Shown one piece after another: positions 22,365-35,299 of a DNA stretch of 64,000 bases. The stretch's first letter is position 1; the number at the start of each line of letters is the position of its first letter. Source of the DNA: Fulvia fulva (lineage: Eukaryota; Ascomycota; Dothideomycetes; Mycosphaerellales; Mycosphaerellaceae). A model generated the notes under the pieces. It searched no databases. It had not been told where the DNA came from and worked only from the letters and a program-made list of their open reading frames with translations. The stretch lies in the NCBI RefSeq assembly GCF_020509005.1, contig NC_063021.1:1178001-1242000 (forward strand), written 5' to 3'. A program made the translations under genes and the position numbers.

Positions 22365-25300
22365 ATGAGACTCTTTCTCCATGTCCTGGTTGGTGTCGCT
22401 CTGGCTTTCGCCCAGCAATGGCCTCTGCACGACAATGGCCTGAATGAAGTCGTCCAATGGGACCACTATTCACTGATCATCGACGGACAGCGATTGTTCA
22501 TGTGGTCTGGAGAGATTCATTACTGGCGTGTTCCTGTCCCCGAACTGTGGATCGACATCCTACAGAAGATCAAAGCTGCTGGCTTCAACCCTGTTGGTCT
22601 ATACGCCCATTGGTATTGAATATTGCGAACCATGAGACGACGAACAGGACTGACAACCGATAGGGGATGGCATAGTGCCGCACCCGATCATCTGGACTTC
22701 GAGACAGGCGCGCACAACTTCAGCCGAATCTTCGATATTGCGAAAGACCTCGGGCTATACATCTTGTTCAGGCCCGGACCTTATATCAACGCGGAAACGA
22801 ACGCAGGAGGCTTTCCGGGATGGTTGCTGACCGGCGACTATGGCTCCACAAGGAACAACGACTCACGCTACACCGATGCGTGGCACCCATACTTCGACAC
22901 CATCTCACGGATGGTAGCAGACCACAGTGTGACGAACGGCGGGAACGTCATTCTGTATCAGATCGAGAACGAGTATGGTCAGCAATGGTTAGATATCGAC
23001 GACCGTACACCGAATGAGACGGCGATCCACTACATGGAATTGTTGGAGGCTGCGGCAAGAGACAATGGCATCAATATGCCGACTATAGCCAATGCGCCTA
23101 ATCTCAGAGTCAAGAGCTGGTCCTCCGACTATGATATCAACAACGAGGGCGGCAACACTGACATATACACCGTGGATAACTATCCAAGTTGCTGGAGTTG
23201 CAATCTTGCCGAGTGTAGGAGTGTCAATGGAGTCAATCCGAACTTCACAACATTCGACTACTATAGTGAGTCTTCTACGATCTCGTTGCTCAAGCGGATG
23301 CTGATGCGCTACCAGCACACTTCCAGGAGACTGCTCCGACGCACCCATCTATACTCGCAGAGTTTCAGGGTGGCAGCTACAATCCCTGGGGCGGACCACA
23401 AGGTGGATGCATTGAAACCACTGGCCCGAATTGGGTGAATGTCTTCTACCGGAACAACATTGGACAAAAGGTGGCAGGCGTCAATCTTTACATGCTGTTT
23501 GGGGGAACATCGTGGGGTGGCCTCCCAATGCCAACTGTCGGCACATCTTACGACTACTCGGCGCCCATCTCTGAGAGTCGGATGGTTGGAGACAAGTACT
23601 CGGAGACGAAGTTGCTCAGCTACTTCTTACGAGCTGCTCATGATCTGACGAAGCTCGAGAAAGCTGGCAATGGTACAACCAACTTCACCGGCAATGCTAA
23701 TGTCTTTGCGCAAGCTCTGCAGAATGTGGACACCGGGTAAGCTCTACTTCTCAGGCCAGTACTGTAGCTTTCGACTGACTGCAAATCAGATCGCACTTCT
23801 ATGTCGTCATGCACACGAATACTACGCTCGAGACCCGAGAGACCTTCACGCTGAACATTACAACGTCGATTGGACCTCTGACAGTACCTCAATATGGCCC
23901 AGATGCTGTCATCAACGGCAGGGAAGCCAAGATCCTCGTGGCAGACTTCATGGCCGGTGAGCAGCGCATCATATACTCTACTGCAGAGGTCATGGCCGTT
24001 TCGGTGCAAGATGAGAAGCCCGTCGTTGTCTTCTGGGTCCCGACTGGCGAAAGCGGTGAGTTCCAGCTCGAAGGCGTCACATCCGGATCTGTAGCTTACT
24101 GCGATGGGTGCTCGAATGTCGCCTTCCATGGCGATGACTCCAGAGGTATCACAGTCGGCTTTGCCCAGCAAACCGGCATGACGGTACTGACCTTCGACAA
24201 CGGATTCAAGGCTGTCATCGTGGACCGCAGTGTTGCATACACATTGTGGCAGCCCATGCTTTCTAACAGCCCACATGCACCGCTTGAGGAAAGTGTGTTG
24301 GTCGTCGGTCCGCACCTGGTCAGGACTGCAGCACTTTCTGATGGTACCTTGACACTGGCAGGTGACTACAGTGGCACCACTGCATTGGAAGTGTTCGCAG
24401 CTGGTGCAACCAGCATCGTCTTCAACGGTCAGGAGATCACAACGTCTAAGACAGACTACGGCAGCCTAGTCGGCACGTTAGAAGCGGACATCGATCATCC
24501 AAAACTGGACATCTCCTTGACCAATTGGAGTGTTCAAGACGGCCTGCCTGAGCGTATGCTGGACTACGACGACTCCGGAGCGGGCTGGAGAGCTGCGGAC
24601 AAGAACACCACGTCGAACCCGAGACAACCGGACACACTTCCCGTGCTGTATGGCGACGAATATGGCTTTCATGCCCAGAACCTGCTTTGGCGTGGGAGGT
24701 TCTCTGACAACGGAACCGCCAGAGGTGTCTTTCTTAACGTCATCGGCGGCTCGTCAAGTGGATGGTCGGCGTGGCTTAATGGCCAATACCTTGGCTCTGC
24801 ATTGGGCAACACTTCGCTGTCAACAACAAACGACACTCTGACGTTTGGCGATGCTCTGGTCAGCGGTGAGAATATCCTCTTGGTCCTACAAGACAACATG
24901 GGCCACGATCAGACAACAGGCGTGCTCAACCCTCGCGGCATACTGAACGCAACACTGTTGGGAGGTAACAGCTTTACGTCCTGGCGCGTTGCTGGCAAGG
25001 CCGGTGGCCAGGATAACATTGATCCGGTTCGTGGTGCTTACAACGAAGGAGGTCTTCACGCAGAGCGACTTGGATGGCATCTGCCTGGCTTTGACGATAG
25101 CGAGTGGGTGACAGGATCGCCTCAAGAAGGTCTGGACAGTGCTGGCGTAACATTCTACAGGACTACGCTGCCCATAGACATGCCCAAGGATCACGACATT
25201 AGTCTGGCATTCAACCTGGCAGCTGCAGACGACGCCAAGCTTCGGGCACAGCTTTACGTGAATGGCTACATGTTTGGTAAGCAACGTTCGCATTCGTATT

Positions 25301-25556
25301 TATTGCTTTCTAACAAAACGCAGGCAAATTCGTCCCACACATTGGGAATCAGATCGAGTTTCCAGTGTTTCCTGGTATTCTCAACTACAATGGCGACAAC
25401 ACGATCGGTCTTGGTTTGTGGTCGCAAAGCCAGGACGGCGCTGCCGTGAATGTTTCTGTGAGTATGTTGGGCTCATACAGATCCAGCTTTGATACGACTT
25501 TCGACGCCGCGTATTTACAGCCAGGTTGGACAGAGGAACGTTTACAATACTACTAA
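22365..25556 (+). CDS. Secreted GH35 beta-galactosidase
   Basis: Five exons: 22365-22612, 22664-23265, 23316-23736, 23790-25276 and 25324-25556, giving 996 residues, the usual length for fungal GH35. All four introns are 47-53 nt with GT-AG ends, and each junction restores family sequence (YAHW-GWHSA, FDYYTHFQET, VDTGSHFYV, YMFGKFVPH). A signal peptide [16 protein letters not shown] is followed by [16 protein letters not shown]. The catalytic acid/base is Glu186 in IENEYG and the nucleophile is Glu299 in [21 protein letters not shown] and RPGPYINAE complete the barrel core. C-terminal beta-rich jelly-roll domains end in [13 protein letters not shown]. It hydrolyses terminal beta-galactose from pectin, galactan or xyloglucan side chains outside the cell. 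It lies downstream of the ABC pump on the same strand. Confidence 0.94.
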
Positions 25557-27290
25557 ATAGTCTGCGATGTGACGCAACACGAATATCACAAAGAGGGCCT
25601 TGATTGGCCTTGAGCAGGGCGACATCACGTTACCTCGATTTCCCCGCCAAGTGAGTGAGCTCTTTCCGCTGCCTTGAAGCTTGACAGTTCTGTTCCACAG
25701 ACAGGGGTCACTCACAGCGCGGGTGCCAGCATCTTGAAAAGACTCCACACCGAGGGTACCACACACCTGGGTGGCGGTCAGTGCAAGCCATCCAGCTTTA
25801 GTATGCCGATCAGTGAGAGCCCCTACATTCCATGGATGTCTGTCACCTCACTTGGCAGCCACTTCTGCCTCAGCTTCAAGATGCAGCGACTTCTCCACCT
25901 CATTAATAGCCTATGTTGCTCCATCACGGCTCGATGCAGACGCGGAAATACGTGCAAACAGCCCACGTCTTTTGTGGCCACCATGGCATCGAGTCGTTGG
26001 CTCGTGCAGACTGGGACTATGTGACCAGCTTTGAGTCAACCTCCATGATAGGTCAGCTCCAGTACTTCGGTGACCAATGCACTTGCTGGTAACGAAGGTG
26101 GCCGACAAGTTGAGCCGTTCATGCAAGCACCCATGGAGGATCCGCGTGGCGTCCGCGAGCGGTTCGGGAGACATTGGATGGTCACAGCAATCTTCAGAAA
26201 GCTGGCGGTAGGTTGATTCACGATCGACCTTCCTCGACGAGAAGTTCTGCAGGCAAATGACCCCGGAGCTATGGTACTTCTGCAATCGTCAGGCTATCTG
26301 CTTGGTGGAAGTGTGCGTGAGGCGCCAGATGCTCGAAAAGTGTGATGGCCAGGCCGAAATGCTCATTACCCGCCAACGGACTCAGACATCTCCGCCGGGG
26401 TTCGTGACACCGAGCACTGGCTACATAAGACAACGACGCTGCTCTGGAACTTGATTGCTGCTCGGGCTTCCGCTATCGATACCAGCCAATCTTCGTTGAT
26501 ATGGCGACCAAGCTGCAATCTCGAGACAAGGCCAACGCTATTGGCCGTGTGTGATCAGAGCAGACCGTGCTTGCCAGCCATCTGCGGCATATGCCTTGAC
26601 TCCGATCAAACGCTCATAGCTCTTGACCCTCCAGGCTCTCTCGAGAGGCTCTCACTCCGGCTTGGCCAGCCCATCCGGGCATGCTGCCCTATGGCACAGC
26701 TCGCGACTGTGCACGTACTGAGCATTCACCACAAGACTAACACCAGCCTAGCAAGCAAACGCTGCTCTGCACGAGCCCTGCATATCATCATCGGCAAGCA
26801 GATCTCTGCCGCAGCTTTGTCTATGAACCGCAAACCTCCTATGGAGATGGCCGGACACCCTGGCTGATGGCAAATAGGTTCTTTACACTCCCTGCATCGC
26901 CGTTGCTAGCGGCCGCCGACCGCGATTGTCGTCGATATGGACAGTGAGTGGGCATCGGCATCGACCTCCCTCCCGACGTTCTTTGACCTGCAAAGGCATG
27001 CGAGACATGGCGGGCCGCGGTCTGCATCTAGGTGCGCTGCTGGCCATCAGGGATCTTGTGCATGACTAGGTTCGTTCTGCCATTCACGCTATAAGGCTTT
27101 GCTCCTCCTCTTCGTGTCAACTCACCGCTCCTTGATAGCAGTACACCATCTCAAGACTTCCGTTTGTCCCTGCCGCCAGTGCTATCGCTCTGTCATGTCG
27201 TCCAGCTTGACACAGCTTCCATCACCTTGCTCAGAAACTTATCATTGGAGTGTACTACCTGAGAAGCAAGTCAACACCTCGGGTGCAACC
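25557..27290. other. Intergenic with a possible eroded gene
   Basis: Between GH35 and the KilA-N factor. On the + strand protein-like pieces occur in different frames: one at about 25920-26085 (HHGSMQTRKYVQTAHVF...) and one at about 26080-26215 (NEGGRQVEPFMQAP, VRERFGRHWMVTAIFRKLA). They could be remains of one gene broken by frameshifts, but I do not recognise the family. The leader of the next gene starts near 27190, where an alternative in-frame ATG lies at 27195. Confidence 0.3.
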
Positions 27291-28993
27291 ATGCTGAAGA
27301 TACACTCTTTGCTCAATCCCGCCACGGATGGCAATCGATTTGAATATCCTCGATCGGCCAGTCCTCCCCCAACGCCAGCTTACACAGCCAACAACTCCTC
27401 GCCGGCATCAACACCACGTCCAGAGACCCCGCAGACCCCCTCACCGACCAAACGCCAAAAGCTCATCAAGGACGCTGCCGTCTTCCTTCGAGGCTCGGTG
27501 AAAGCACCTATCAATTATCCTCCCTTCGAGTGCAACGAGGACAGCCGACTTCTCAACACCCAGCAGCGTGCCGAGCTGGCTGAACAGCACCGCCGATTCC
27601 AGGTCTTCCCATCTGGCCATGGCGACGAAGGCTTCATCTCGGACTATGTCCGACACATACCATACTCCAGCGAGAAGAAGAGCTTCCTGAACAAGACGGG
27701 GAGAGATGCATTCGATGGTAAGTAAGCCATGACGCTGTCGGCGGTTACCTCAAGCTAACAGATATGCCAGTCTTCCAGTACAACTTCCAGGTTCCTGGTG
27801 ATCCAGATAACCGTACTTATGTCGTGATGTGGGACTATCAGATTGGACTGGTTCGCATCACGCCGTTCTTCAAAGCCTGCAAATACTCCAAGGTAACCCC
27901 GACAGTGGTAAGCTGGGTCACATACATGACTGACATCCCACAGACCACACCAGCCAAAGCCCTCACATCCAACCCTGGCCTCAAAGAGCTCTCGCACTCC
28001 ATCACCGGTGGTGCTCTCGCAGCACAAGGCTACTGGATGCCGTATGCCTGTGCCCGAGCAATATGCTTGACCTTCTGCTACAACATACGCTGGGCACTGA
28101 CGCCTATCTTCGGTCCATCCTTCATCAAAGAGTGCCTCCGTCCCGAGCACAGTGGCTTCGCTCGCTTCAAGATCGACACGGAAGTGATACGCTGTGCTAC
28201 GCTTGAAGCAGAAGGTTGGAAGAACAGCGACAGTAGCCGCCCCACCACACCCATGATCACTGGCAGCGGACAGCATATTCCAAGAAGCGCACCAGTCGAT
28301 CCCACCGCCAACTATCAGTTGCAGCCATGGCAGCGTAGACCGGACTTCATGATCGGATCGCCGTTCGACTCGGCTTCTGAGCATTCTGCACACCACAACA
28401 ACTACACCTATCTGCCTCCTCCTCTCGACACACCAGAGCTTTCTCCTCGATCACAGGAACAAACGGTTGAAGTTGTCCCGGCTTGGACAAGTATCAACCG
28501 CACTCACCACGATGGCCCGCCTCCACCACCTCACAACACTCCTGTCGGGCCTCTTGCCAGCTCCCTGCTTACCGAGCCAAGGTACTCTCCATCCACATCT
28601 TGGCGAGACGCAGAAACGACATATGGTGCCGGGACCCAGGAGCTGCTTGACAACCCTCGCATGCCACATCGTCAGAGTGTCACTTCCCTGCCCAAGGATG
28701 TTAGTACTGCCCAGGAACCTGCCCAGGAGGAAGACTCACAGCCTTCCTCATCTGACGACGACACACCAATGGCATCGACGCGAGCGATGAAGAAGCGAAA
28801 GCGCTCAGCGACCGGAAAAGAAGGGGACAGCGGTAACAAGACGAAGAAGTCATCCAGCAATGCACCGACCAAGTTCACTGCGGCAGACGCTCGTGCGGCT
28901 CACTGGCTGCTGAACTTGAGTGTGCGTGACTCGCAGCTTGCCGCGAGCACTAACACGGTCTTCAGTCGGAAGCAGGAAGGGGACACATCGTAG
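27291..28993 (+). CDS. APSES/KilA-N-type transcription factor
   Basis: Three exons, 27291-27717, 27771-27892 and 27944-28993, giving 532 residues. Intron 1 (53 nt) is GTAAGT...GCCAG; intron 2 (51 nt) is GTAACC...CACAG. Removing intron 2 restores [22 protein letters not shown], which is conserved in the group. The start [14 protein letters not shown] at 27291 resembles relatives; ATG 27195 is an in-frame alternative. The DNA-binding domain spans roughly residues 140-260 ([65 protein letters not shown]). N- and C-terminal arms are Pro/Ser/Thr-rich, with a basic patch MKKRKRS near the end. Family members control morphogenesis, sporulation or stress responses; this one resembles the Xbp1/RgdA branch more than StuA, at low certainty. 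Confidence 0.85.
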
Positions 28994-29859
28994 CATTGAA
29001 AGGGTTCTGCGCGCATTATTACGACTCATGATGGGATGCACGGTTGGGGCTTGGGGAGTTGTTAGCAAAGTGAACCATTTCCTGAAGCTACGTTCGAACG
29101 TTAGTCGTACCGAAGGGAGCTTGCGACCGTAGGTCTACAACGTAGTTCGAGCAGTAGTGCTGAAGGCAATGGTGAGCGTGCTATATTCAGGTGAGGGAAG
29201 TGCCAAGCCGTCTTCTCATTGGTCGTTAATCAATCCGAATAGAGCCTGAGGCTTCAACGACCTCACGCTTCATCTTAAGCTTACAGTATTGTAGATGCGA
29301 TAGCACCGCGCAACTTCGCGCCGTAACGACGTGCGAGCTTGCGAGCACTCGAGTGAGGTTAGCGAAGTATGTGCAGTCTGCTGCAGGCAGCCCGGCTAGC
29401 AAGTCAGTATTCCATCAACAGACGGGCAATAACCATCTCACAGGCTACGGCACCATCGATAAGCGCGACGTGTACGACTCAAAGCGGTATGAGGGGTTCG
29501 AGCTGGCATAAAGGAGGTGATGTTGCTCAAAAGAGGTGGTGTTACGTGTTACGTAAAACAGGTAGTGTTGCGTAGATAATGTCAGCGGCAAGTTGTGAAA
29601 GCATTCACCTCATAGTGGGCCTTGAATACGGGCAGTAAGTCATGAATAATGACGTGTAGCGCGTTCTTTTCGTGTTTGCCGGGAACAAAGAACGCGTCTC
29701 CTACCGTAGGTACCCGTCCACCGCAAATTTTGTAGTCAAACCTTATTTCTTTAGGCAACCTATTCCTTCTTCCTATATCACCTTCATACTACAACTCGCG
29801 ACCCGTCTCGTCTCGTCTTATAGCACATCTCATCTCTTAGAACAGCGCGCACATTATAG
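28994..29859. other. Edge between gene-bearing DNA and the RIP block
   Basis: No gene. The sequence has normal CpA/TpG content until about 29,860. Around 29,510-29,575 there are degenerate copies of an aggtggtgtt-like unit, and a hairpin lies at 29,660-29,696. It includes the 3' side of the KilA-N gene. Confidence 0.5.
29660..29696. repeat. Inverted repeat, 10-bp arms
   Basis: Perfect arms cgcgttcttt (29660-29669) and aaagaacgcg (29687-29696) are separated by 17 nt. The hairpin lies about 160 bp before RIP-type composition begins, so it may mark the end of an element or a stem in its RNA; this is not established. Confidence 0.5.
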
Positions 29860-30849
29860 CGGACTAGATAGATTAGACGGACTAGCCTCCTATCCCTTAG
29901 GGTATAACTATTCCGCCCGGTACGTATAAGTATAGTAGATAGTATAAGTAGACACGTAGTAACGAGTACCTTATTAACTACCGGAGTAAGAAGAACTATA
30001 AGTAGGCTAACAAGTACTAGCTATATCGTAGTAAGCCTATTCCTACTACGAAGCCGAATACCGCTTAACTAAATAATATACGGCCTACTACTTAAGGTCC
30101 CGCTCCTTAGTAATTAATATATAACTATCGTACCCGGATAGCTAGCGGTACTCTCGAAACGAAGCCTCCTACTCTTCTAGCCCTCGCTCCGAAGGGCCTT
30201 ATCTACTTCTACTACTACTACTAGTATCCTCGATACCGTAACTTTCGTATAAAGGATATTAAGGCTTAAGAAGATCTCTATATATTCTATAAGAACGGCA
30301 TTATAGACCTAACTCGGGTAATAGAGTATAAGTAGTATATTATAGGAAGTTATTAAGCCGTACGTACGAGTTTCGACTATAATAGGGTCGAGAATACTAC
30401 TACTTATCTTAGCTACCGAACTATTACTAGCCTAACCGGTAGAGATATTAGTAGCGATAAATTAGACGACGAGGAAGACACTAGCGGCCGCGCTATATAA
30501 CTATAACGTCGTAGTTAGCGTTTCGATCCTACCTCTATAGGTTAACTCGTAGATCTTATAGAGTATACCGAGCCTACCTTAATAGACAACCTTAATAGTA
30601 TAGCGCTAGGTAATATAGACTACGGTCGCTAATAAGTTATATACGGATACTTACGGCAGGTATATATATTATGCTATATTATTTACTACTAACGTCCTTC
30701 TACTTTATCGACCGGTCTCCGGTATAACTTAGTCCATCTACTCTTTAGGTATCCCTTACTTCTATACTAGTAAAGTAAGAGGTTATCTACTGCCGCTAAC
30801 TATATATATACGCTAACCTAATAGGCTCTACGGATCCTATAATTTCCTA
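29860..30849. other. Unassigned RIP-mutated sequence
   Basis: This has RIP composition from the first base of the block, but I could not trace any domain through it. It may be the leader and first ORF start of LINE C or part of another element. Confidence 0.4.
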
Positions 30850-33800
30850 TTAAACAAAATACAATAATAAACAAAGGGGCGATAGCGTCGTAAAAGTAAA
30901 GAGCGCCCTCGAAAGGCGGCGAACAAAGGGAAACGCGCGGAGCGACGACGCGCCCGGGAGAAACAAAATACGGAGACTATCTACTATAACGACTATAATA
31001 ACTATAAGCTACTAACTAGAAGAACTAGTATACGAAACACGGTATAGATACGGTAGAATATACCGCGATTATATACGAGATTATAGCTCCCCTCGCGAGC
31101 GCTAATCTACCCTATAAACGCGCGATCCGTAGCCTCCTCGAGAGCTTAGCTAAAGCGATCTAGGAGCTACTACGGGCGACGAAGGCGCTAGCGCTAGTAA
31201 AGGAAGTAACGAACGCGAACCTTCTACGGGAGATCTAGGCGCTAGGAAGAGCTAGGCCGGCGATATATACCTAAGCGGCTATAGTAGCCGTAGAGTAACT
31301 AACGTACCGCGTTAGGCTAGTTTAGCGCGAGGTTACGATATATATAGACAACCCTAAAGAAAGAGAGTAGGTAGCGGTACTATTATACTAACGCCTCGTA
31401 GAGTAGGCGCGCTAGGCTAGTAAATAAGACATTATTATAGCCTAGAAGCTAAAGAGTAGAGACGTACGCTCTCGTAACTATAGTAGGGAGACCGACGCTA
31501 CTATAGAGCGTAGCCTAGGCGGTCGAGGTACTAAACGTAAAGAGCGTAGCGCCGGTCGCGCTAGTATACTAGGCCCTTATATACGGTATCCGAGTTAATA
31601 CCTTTCTAGTAGATACTAGCCCGGTAGCGATAGGAGAGGCTATTATAAAGGATAACTAGGCTACTATCCTAGGCCTCGTTATTACCCGGGCGTACTAGCT
31701 AAAGAAGCCGGAACGAATAGAGCGGAAATACTCGTCGCTCGTACTCGCGTTTAAGTATAATAGTTAGAGGATCTAGGCTATAGAGAAGGGACTAGTCCTA
31801 GCCTACTCGTACGACTACGTTAAAAAGTACGACTATACCTATATAGTAACCTAGTACTTCCGGTACTAGGGATTCGGATATACTATAAAGTATTATCGGT
31901 AGGAGACCTACTACGGCTACTACGCGAAGGTATATAATACCCGCGAATACCCCTAACCTAAGATAAGTAAGTACGCTAACTACGGCGGGGACTATAAGGC
32001 GTAGATAGGCGGATATAGAGTAAAGAGGTAGGTAGCGGAACAGGCGGTAGGAGCGCGTATAGGTATACGCTAGGAAAGAGGAGGAATAGCGATAGTACTA
32101 TACCGTCTAAGAGTCGACGCCGACGGCTTCTAGCCGGTTATATATAGGAGTAAGAAGAGGCGGCTAAATAGCGATAGACGCTTAATATACGGAGTAGGCC
32201 GACTAGCGCTTACCGACCCCCGGGCTTAGGGCCTCGGATAGACGCGCCTCGATACGACGATATTCCGCCCCTACGGAGGTAGCGCGCCCTTACCGGTAGC
32301 TACGCTAGCGACGCCGGCCCTACGATAGGATAACGAAGGCGAGGGCGAGGGCGACGAGGACGACAATATAGTAGTAAACTTACGGAGGTAGAATAGGGAA
32401 CTATAGCTAATATAATAGTCTAACTATAAATAGTACGCTTACCTAGCTAATTATCGTATATTATAACGCTAATAAGAGTAAGGACAAGGCCTAGAAGCTA
32501 CTCCTTAGCCTACTATACCCTAGCCGGTACTATATAGTCGCTATCTAGGAGTAGTAGACAAACGGAAAGACGATACTCGTAGACCCGAGATACTACCTTA
32601 TAGTACTATAAGGTAACTAGCCGGTAGCGCGGGTCTACTTCTACGTAAGTAAAGAAATCGCGATAATAACGTAGACGACCTATACCTACTCTAGTAATAT
32701 AGCCTCTCTACGGCTACGCCTTACCGACGGTAAGACAATAGCTATCTATAATACCTACAACCCGTACTTAGTACCGGGCTTAATAGAAGACGATAGCTAG
32801 TCGGCTACCCTCTACTAGCTCTAAGAAGCTCTCTAAGAGGAAGCTAATATATATATCCTAGTCGGCGACCTTAACCTCTACTACCTAAGATAGGGAGGCG
32901 ATAGCGTACTCTCGGCCTATAGCGCCGTAGACGCGCTTATCGGTCTAGTAGAGGTATCCGGCCTTAGCCTAGTACTTCCTATAGGTACGGCTACGTATTA
33001 GTAGAAAAACACGACCTAGACGCTTAACCTAACCTTCGCGATATAGTAGATAGCCTAGCGGACTATCTTCTACGATACGAACCTAGAACTCGATACCGGC
33101 TATCTAGACTACCTAGCTATCTGTACGATATTCGACGTAATATACCTATAGAGGCTACTAGCCCTAGAACTACGGCCTTAGTAGAAGAGAGCGGACTAGA
33201 AGGAGATTAATAAGGTACTAAAAGAACGAATAACGGCCCTCGTACCGCCGGTACCCCTCCGCTTAGAGGCGGAAATCGATACGGCGGTAGGGAGCCTATA
33301 GTAGTATATAGTAAGAGTAATCCGGGATAAGATCTCCTATACCCGACTCTCGAAGTACGCGTCGCTAGCCTAGTCGTAGGAATACGTAGACGTAGTCTAT
33401 ATAACGGTAGCGGCGCGGCGCCGGTAGAACGAGACAAAATAGGACGCTATATACGCCCGATACCGCCGACTAGATAACGAGAAGGGTAGGATTATTAGGC
33501 GCTAGGGCAATATTACGTAACGTAACGCCGTCCGTAAAGTTATAGGAGACCGAAGTAAGGTCTAGAAGCTCGCTAAGTAGGCGTATACGAGAAAGCCGGA
33601 GACACCGCTACTACTACTCTAGGTAAGGGGTCCTCTAGGAAGCCTAGTAAGGTAGAGCCGACGCGCTAGTAGAGGCGTTCTTCCCTCCTCCGGTTACTAC
33701 CCGACTCGATAATATCGAAGGCTTCGTATATCTAACGGAGCTCGAGACTAGCTAAGAGGTAACGGAGGCGGAGGTACTAATAGTACTAAAAGCGGCGCTA

Positions 33801-34620
33801 CTAGATAAGGCCCTAGGACTAGATAAGATCCCTAACTAATTCCTTAAGTACTACCGCTAGACGCTCGCCCCGTACCTCGCGGGGCTATTTACGGTATACC
33901 TCTAGTAGTTATACATACCGACTCCCTTCCGGTACTCGAGTATAGTCGTCCTCCGTAAGGAGGGTAAGGCTAGATACGACGTTAGGAAGGCCTACCGCCC
34001 GATAGCCCTACTTAGTACGATCGGTAAGGCGCTAGAGCGTATTATAGCCGATCGTATCTCTAAGCTAGCCGAGAAGTACTAGCTCCTCCTAGCCGAGTAG
34101 ATAGGAGCCCGACTAGGGCGGTCTACGACGACCGCCCTAGAACTCGTTACGGAATAGGTTTATATAATCTAGGTAATACGCCGATAATAAGTCGCTACCC
34201 TACTATCCCTCGATATCTCGGGGGCGTTCGATAAAGTTTCCTACGCCCGACTACTCTATAACCTCCGGGCGAAAGGTCTACCTAGCTAGCTCGTCGCGTT
34301 CGTTAAGTCCTTCCTTAGTAACCGGTCTATATAGCTCGTCCTAGGAGAGTAGCGTAAACCTTAGATACGGCCTATAGAAACGGGGATCCCGTAGGGCTTA
34401 TCGCTCTCTCCGATCCTCTTCCTTTTCTTTGCCTCTACGCTCCTCCCGCTACTTAGGGGAAGCGCCGGCGGTACTAACTCCTATATAGGCTTTGTCGACG
34501 ACATAAATATCCTAATATATAGCGACTTAACCGAGACTAATTACCGCTAACTCGAAGCGGCGCTCGAGGTATATAACGACTAGGTAGCGTAATACGGGGT
34601 AGTCTTTGTACCTATTATAG
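30850..34620 (+). mobile_element. LINE C, RIP-mutated non-LTR retrotransposon
   Basis: The plus strand can be read through stops as a two-ORF LINE. ORF1 has three clustered zinc-knuckle-like motifs at about 31,850-31,990, with several Cys and His now Tyr. ORF2 has the apurinic endonuclease GD-x-N motif at about 32,865-32,895, RT entry (VVLRKEGKARYD) near 33,945, LSLDISGAFDKVS near 34,200 and the RT active site FVDDIN at 34,491-34,508. Similarity stops at about 34,612, just after the active site, where the gypsy element begins, so the 3' part is missing here. The left end is uncertain. The ORF order matches Tad/I-type fungal LINEs. Confidence 0.8.
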
Positions 34621-35299
34621 ACGACTAACTACCCTAGTAAGTAAGGGCGCGCTTAGTGACCTTAAGATAGCTCGCGCGTAGGTATATATACTTGTCGGTC
34701 CGCGGGCCGTAAAGTATATATAGTGATCTTGAAAAAAAGATAATAAATCTAAAATTTTTAGATTCCCGTATCTTCGCCTTATAGAGAGATTCCTCGTAAA
34801 TCCTAGCTTCCTACTAAGGTCGCCTCCTAACTATATATATCTTAGTAGTACCCCTATATACCCCTACTACGTAATCAACCGTTAAAGGTTAACGAGATTC
34901 GACGCGTAAATTTCAGGGTCTAAAGGGGGCCCTTAGCTCGTTAATATATCCTCCCCTATTACGAAACTGTCCCTAGTTTCACCTCCGCTACGCTAATATA
35001 AACTAAGAAACTATACCTATAAGTTAACGTAAGGAAGGCGGATCTAGTATCTAGTGAATTAGTTAGCCTAGAGATATTAAGGAGATCGTAAGTTCATTCT
35101 ATAAGGGGCTAAGGAGACTAAGTCAAAGTCTAGTCTTCGTAGTAAGCCTACTCTTAAATTAAGGATATAGCCTAGAAATTAGTTAAGTACACTAGAAACT
35201 AGGCACTAGAACTAGAAGCTAGTTAAACTAAGGTTAGAAACTAAAACTACTAAGTGAACTCCTTACGCCTAAGAAAAAAGAAATAATAGAGTCCTATCC

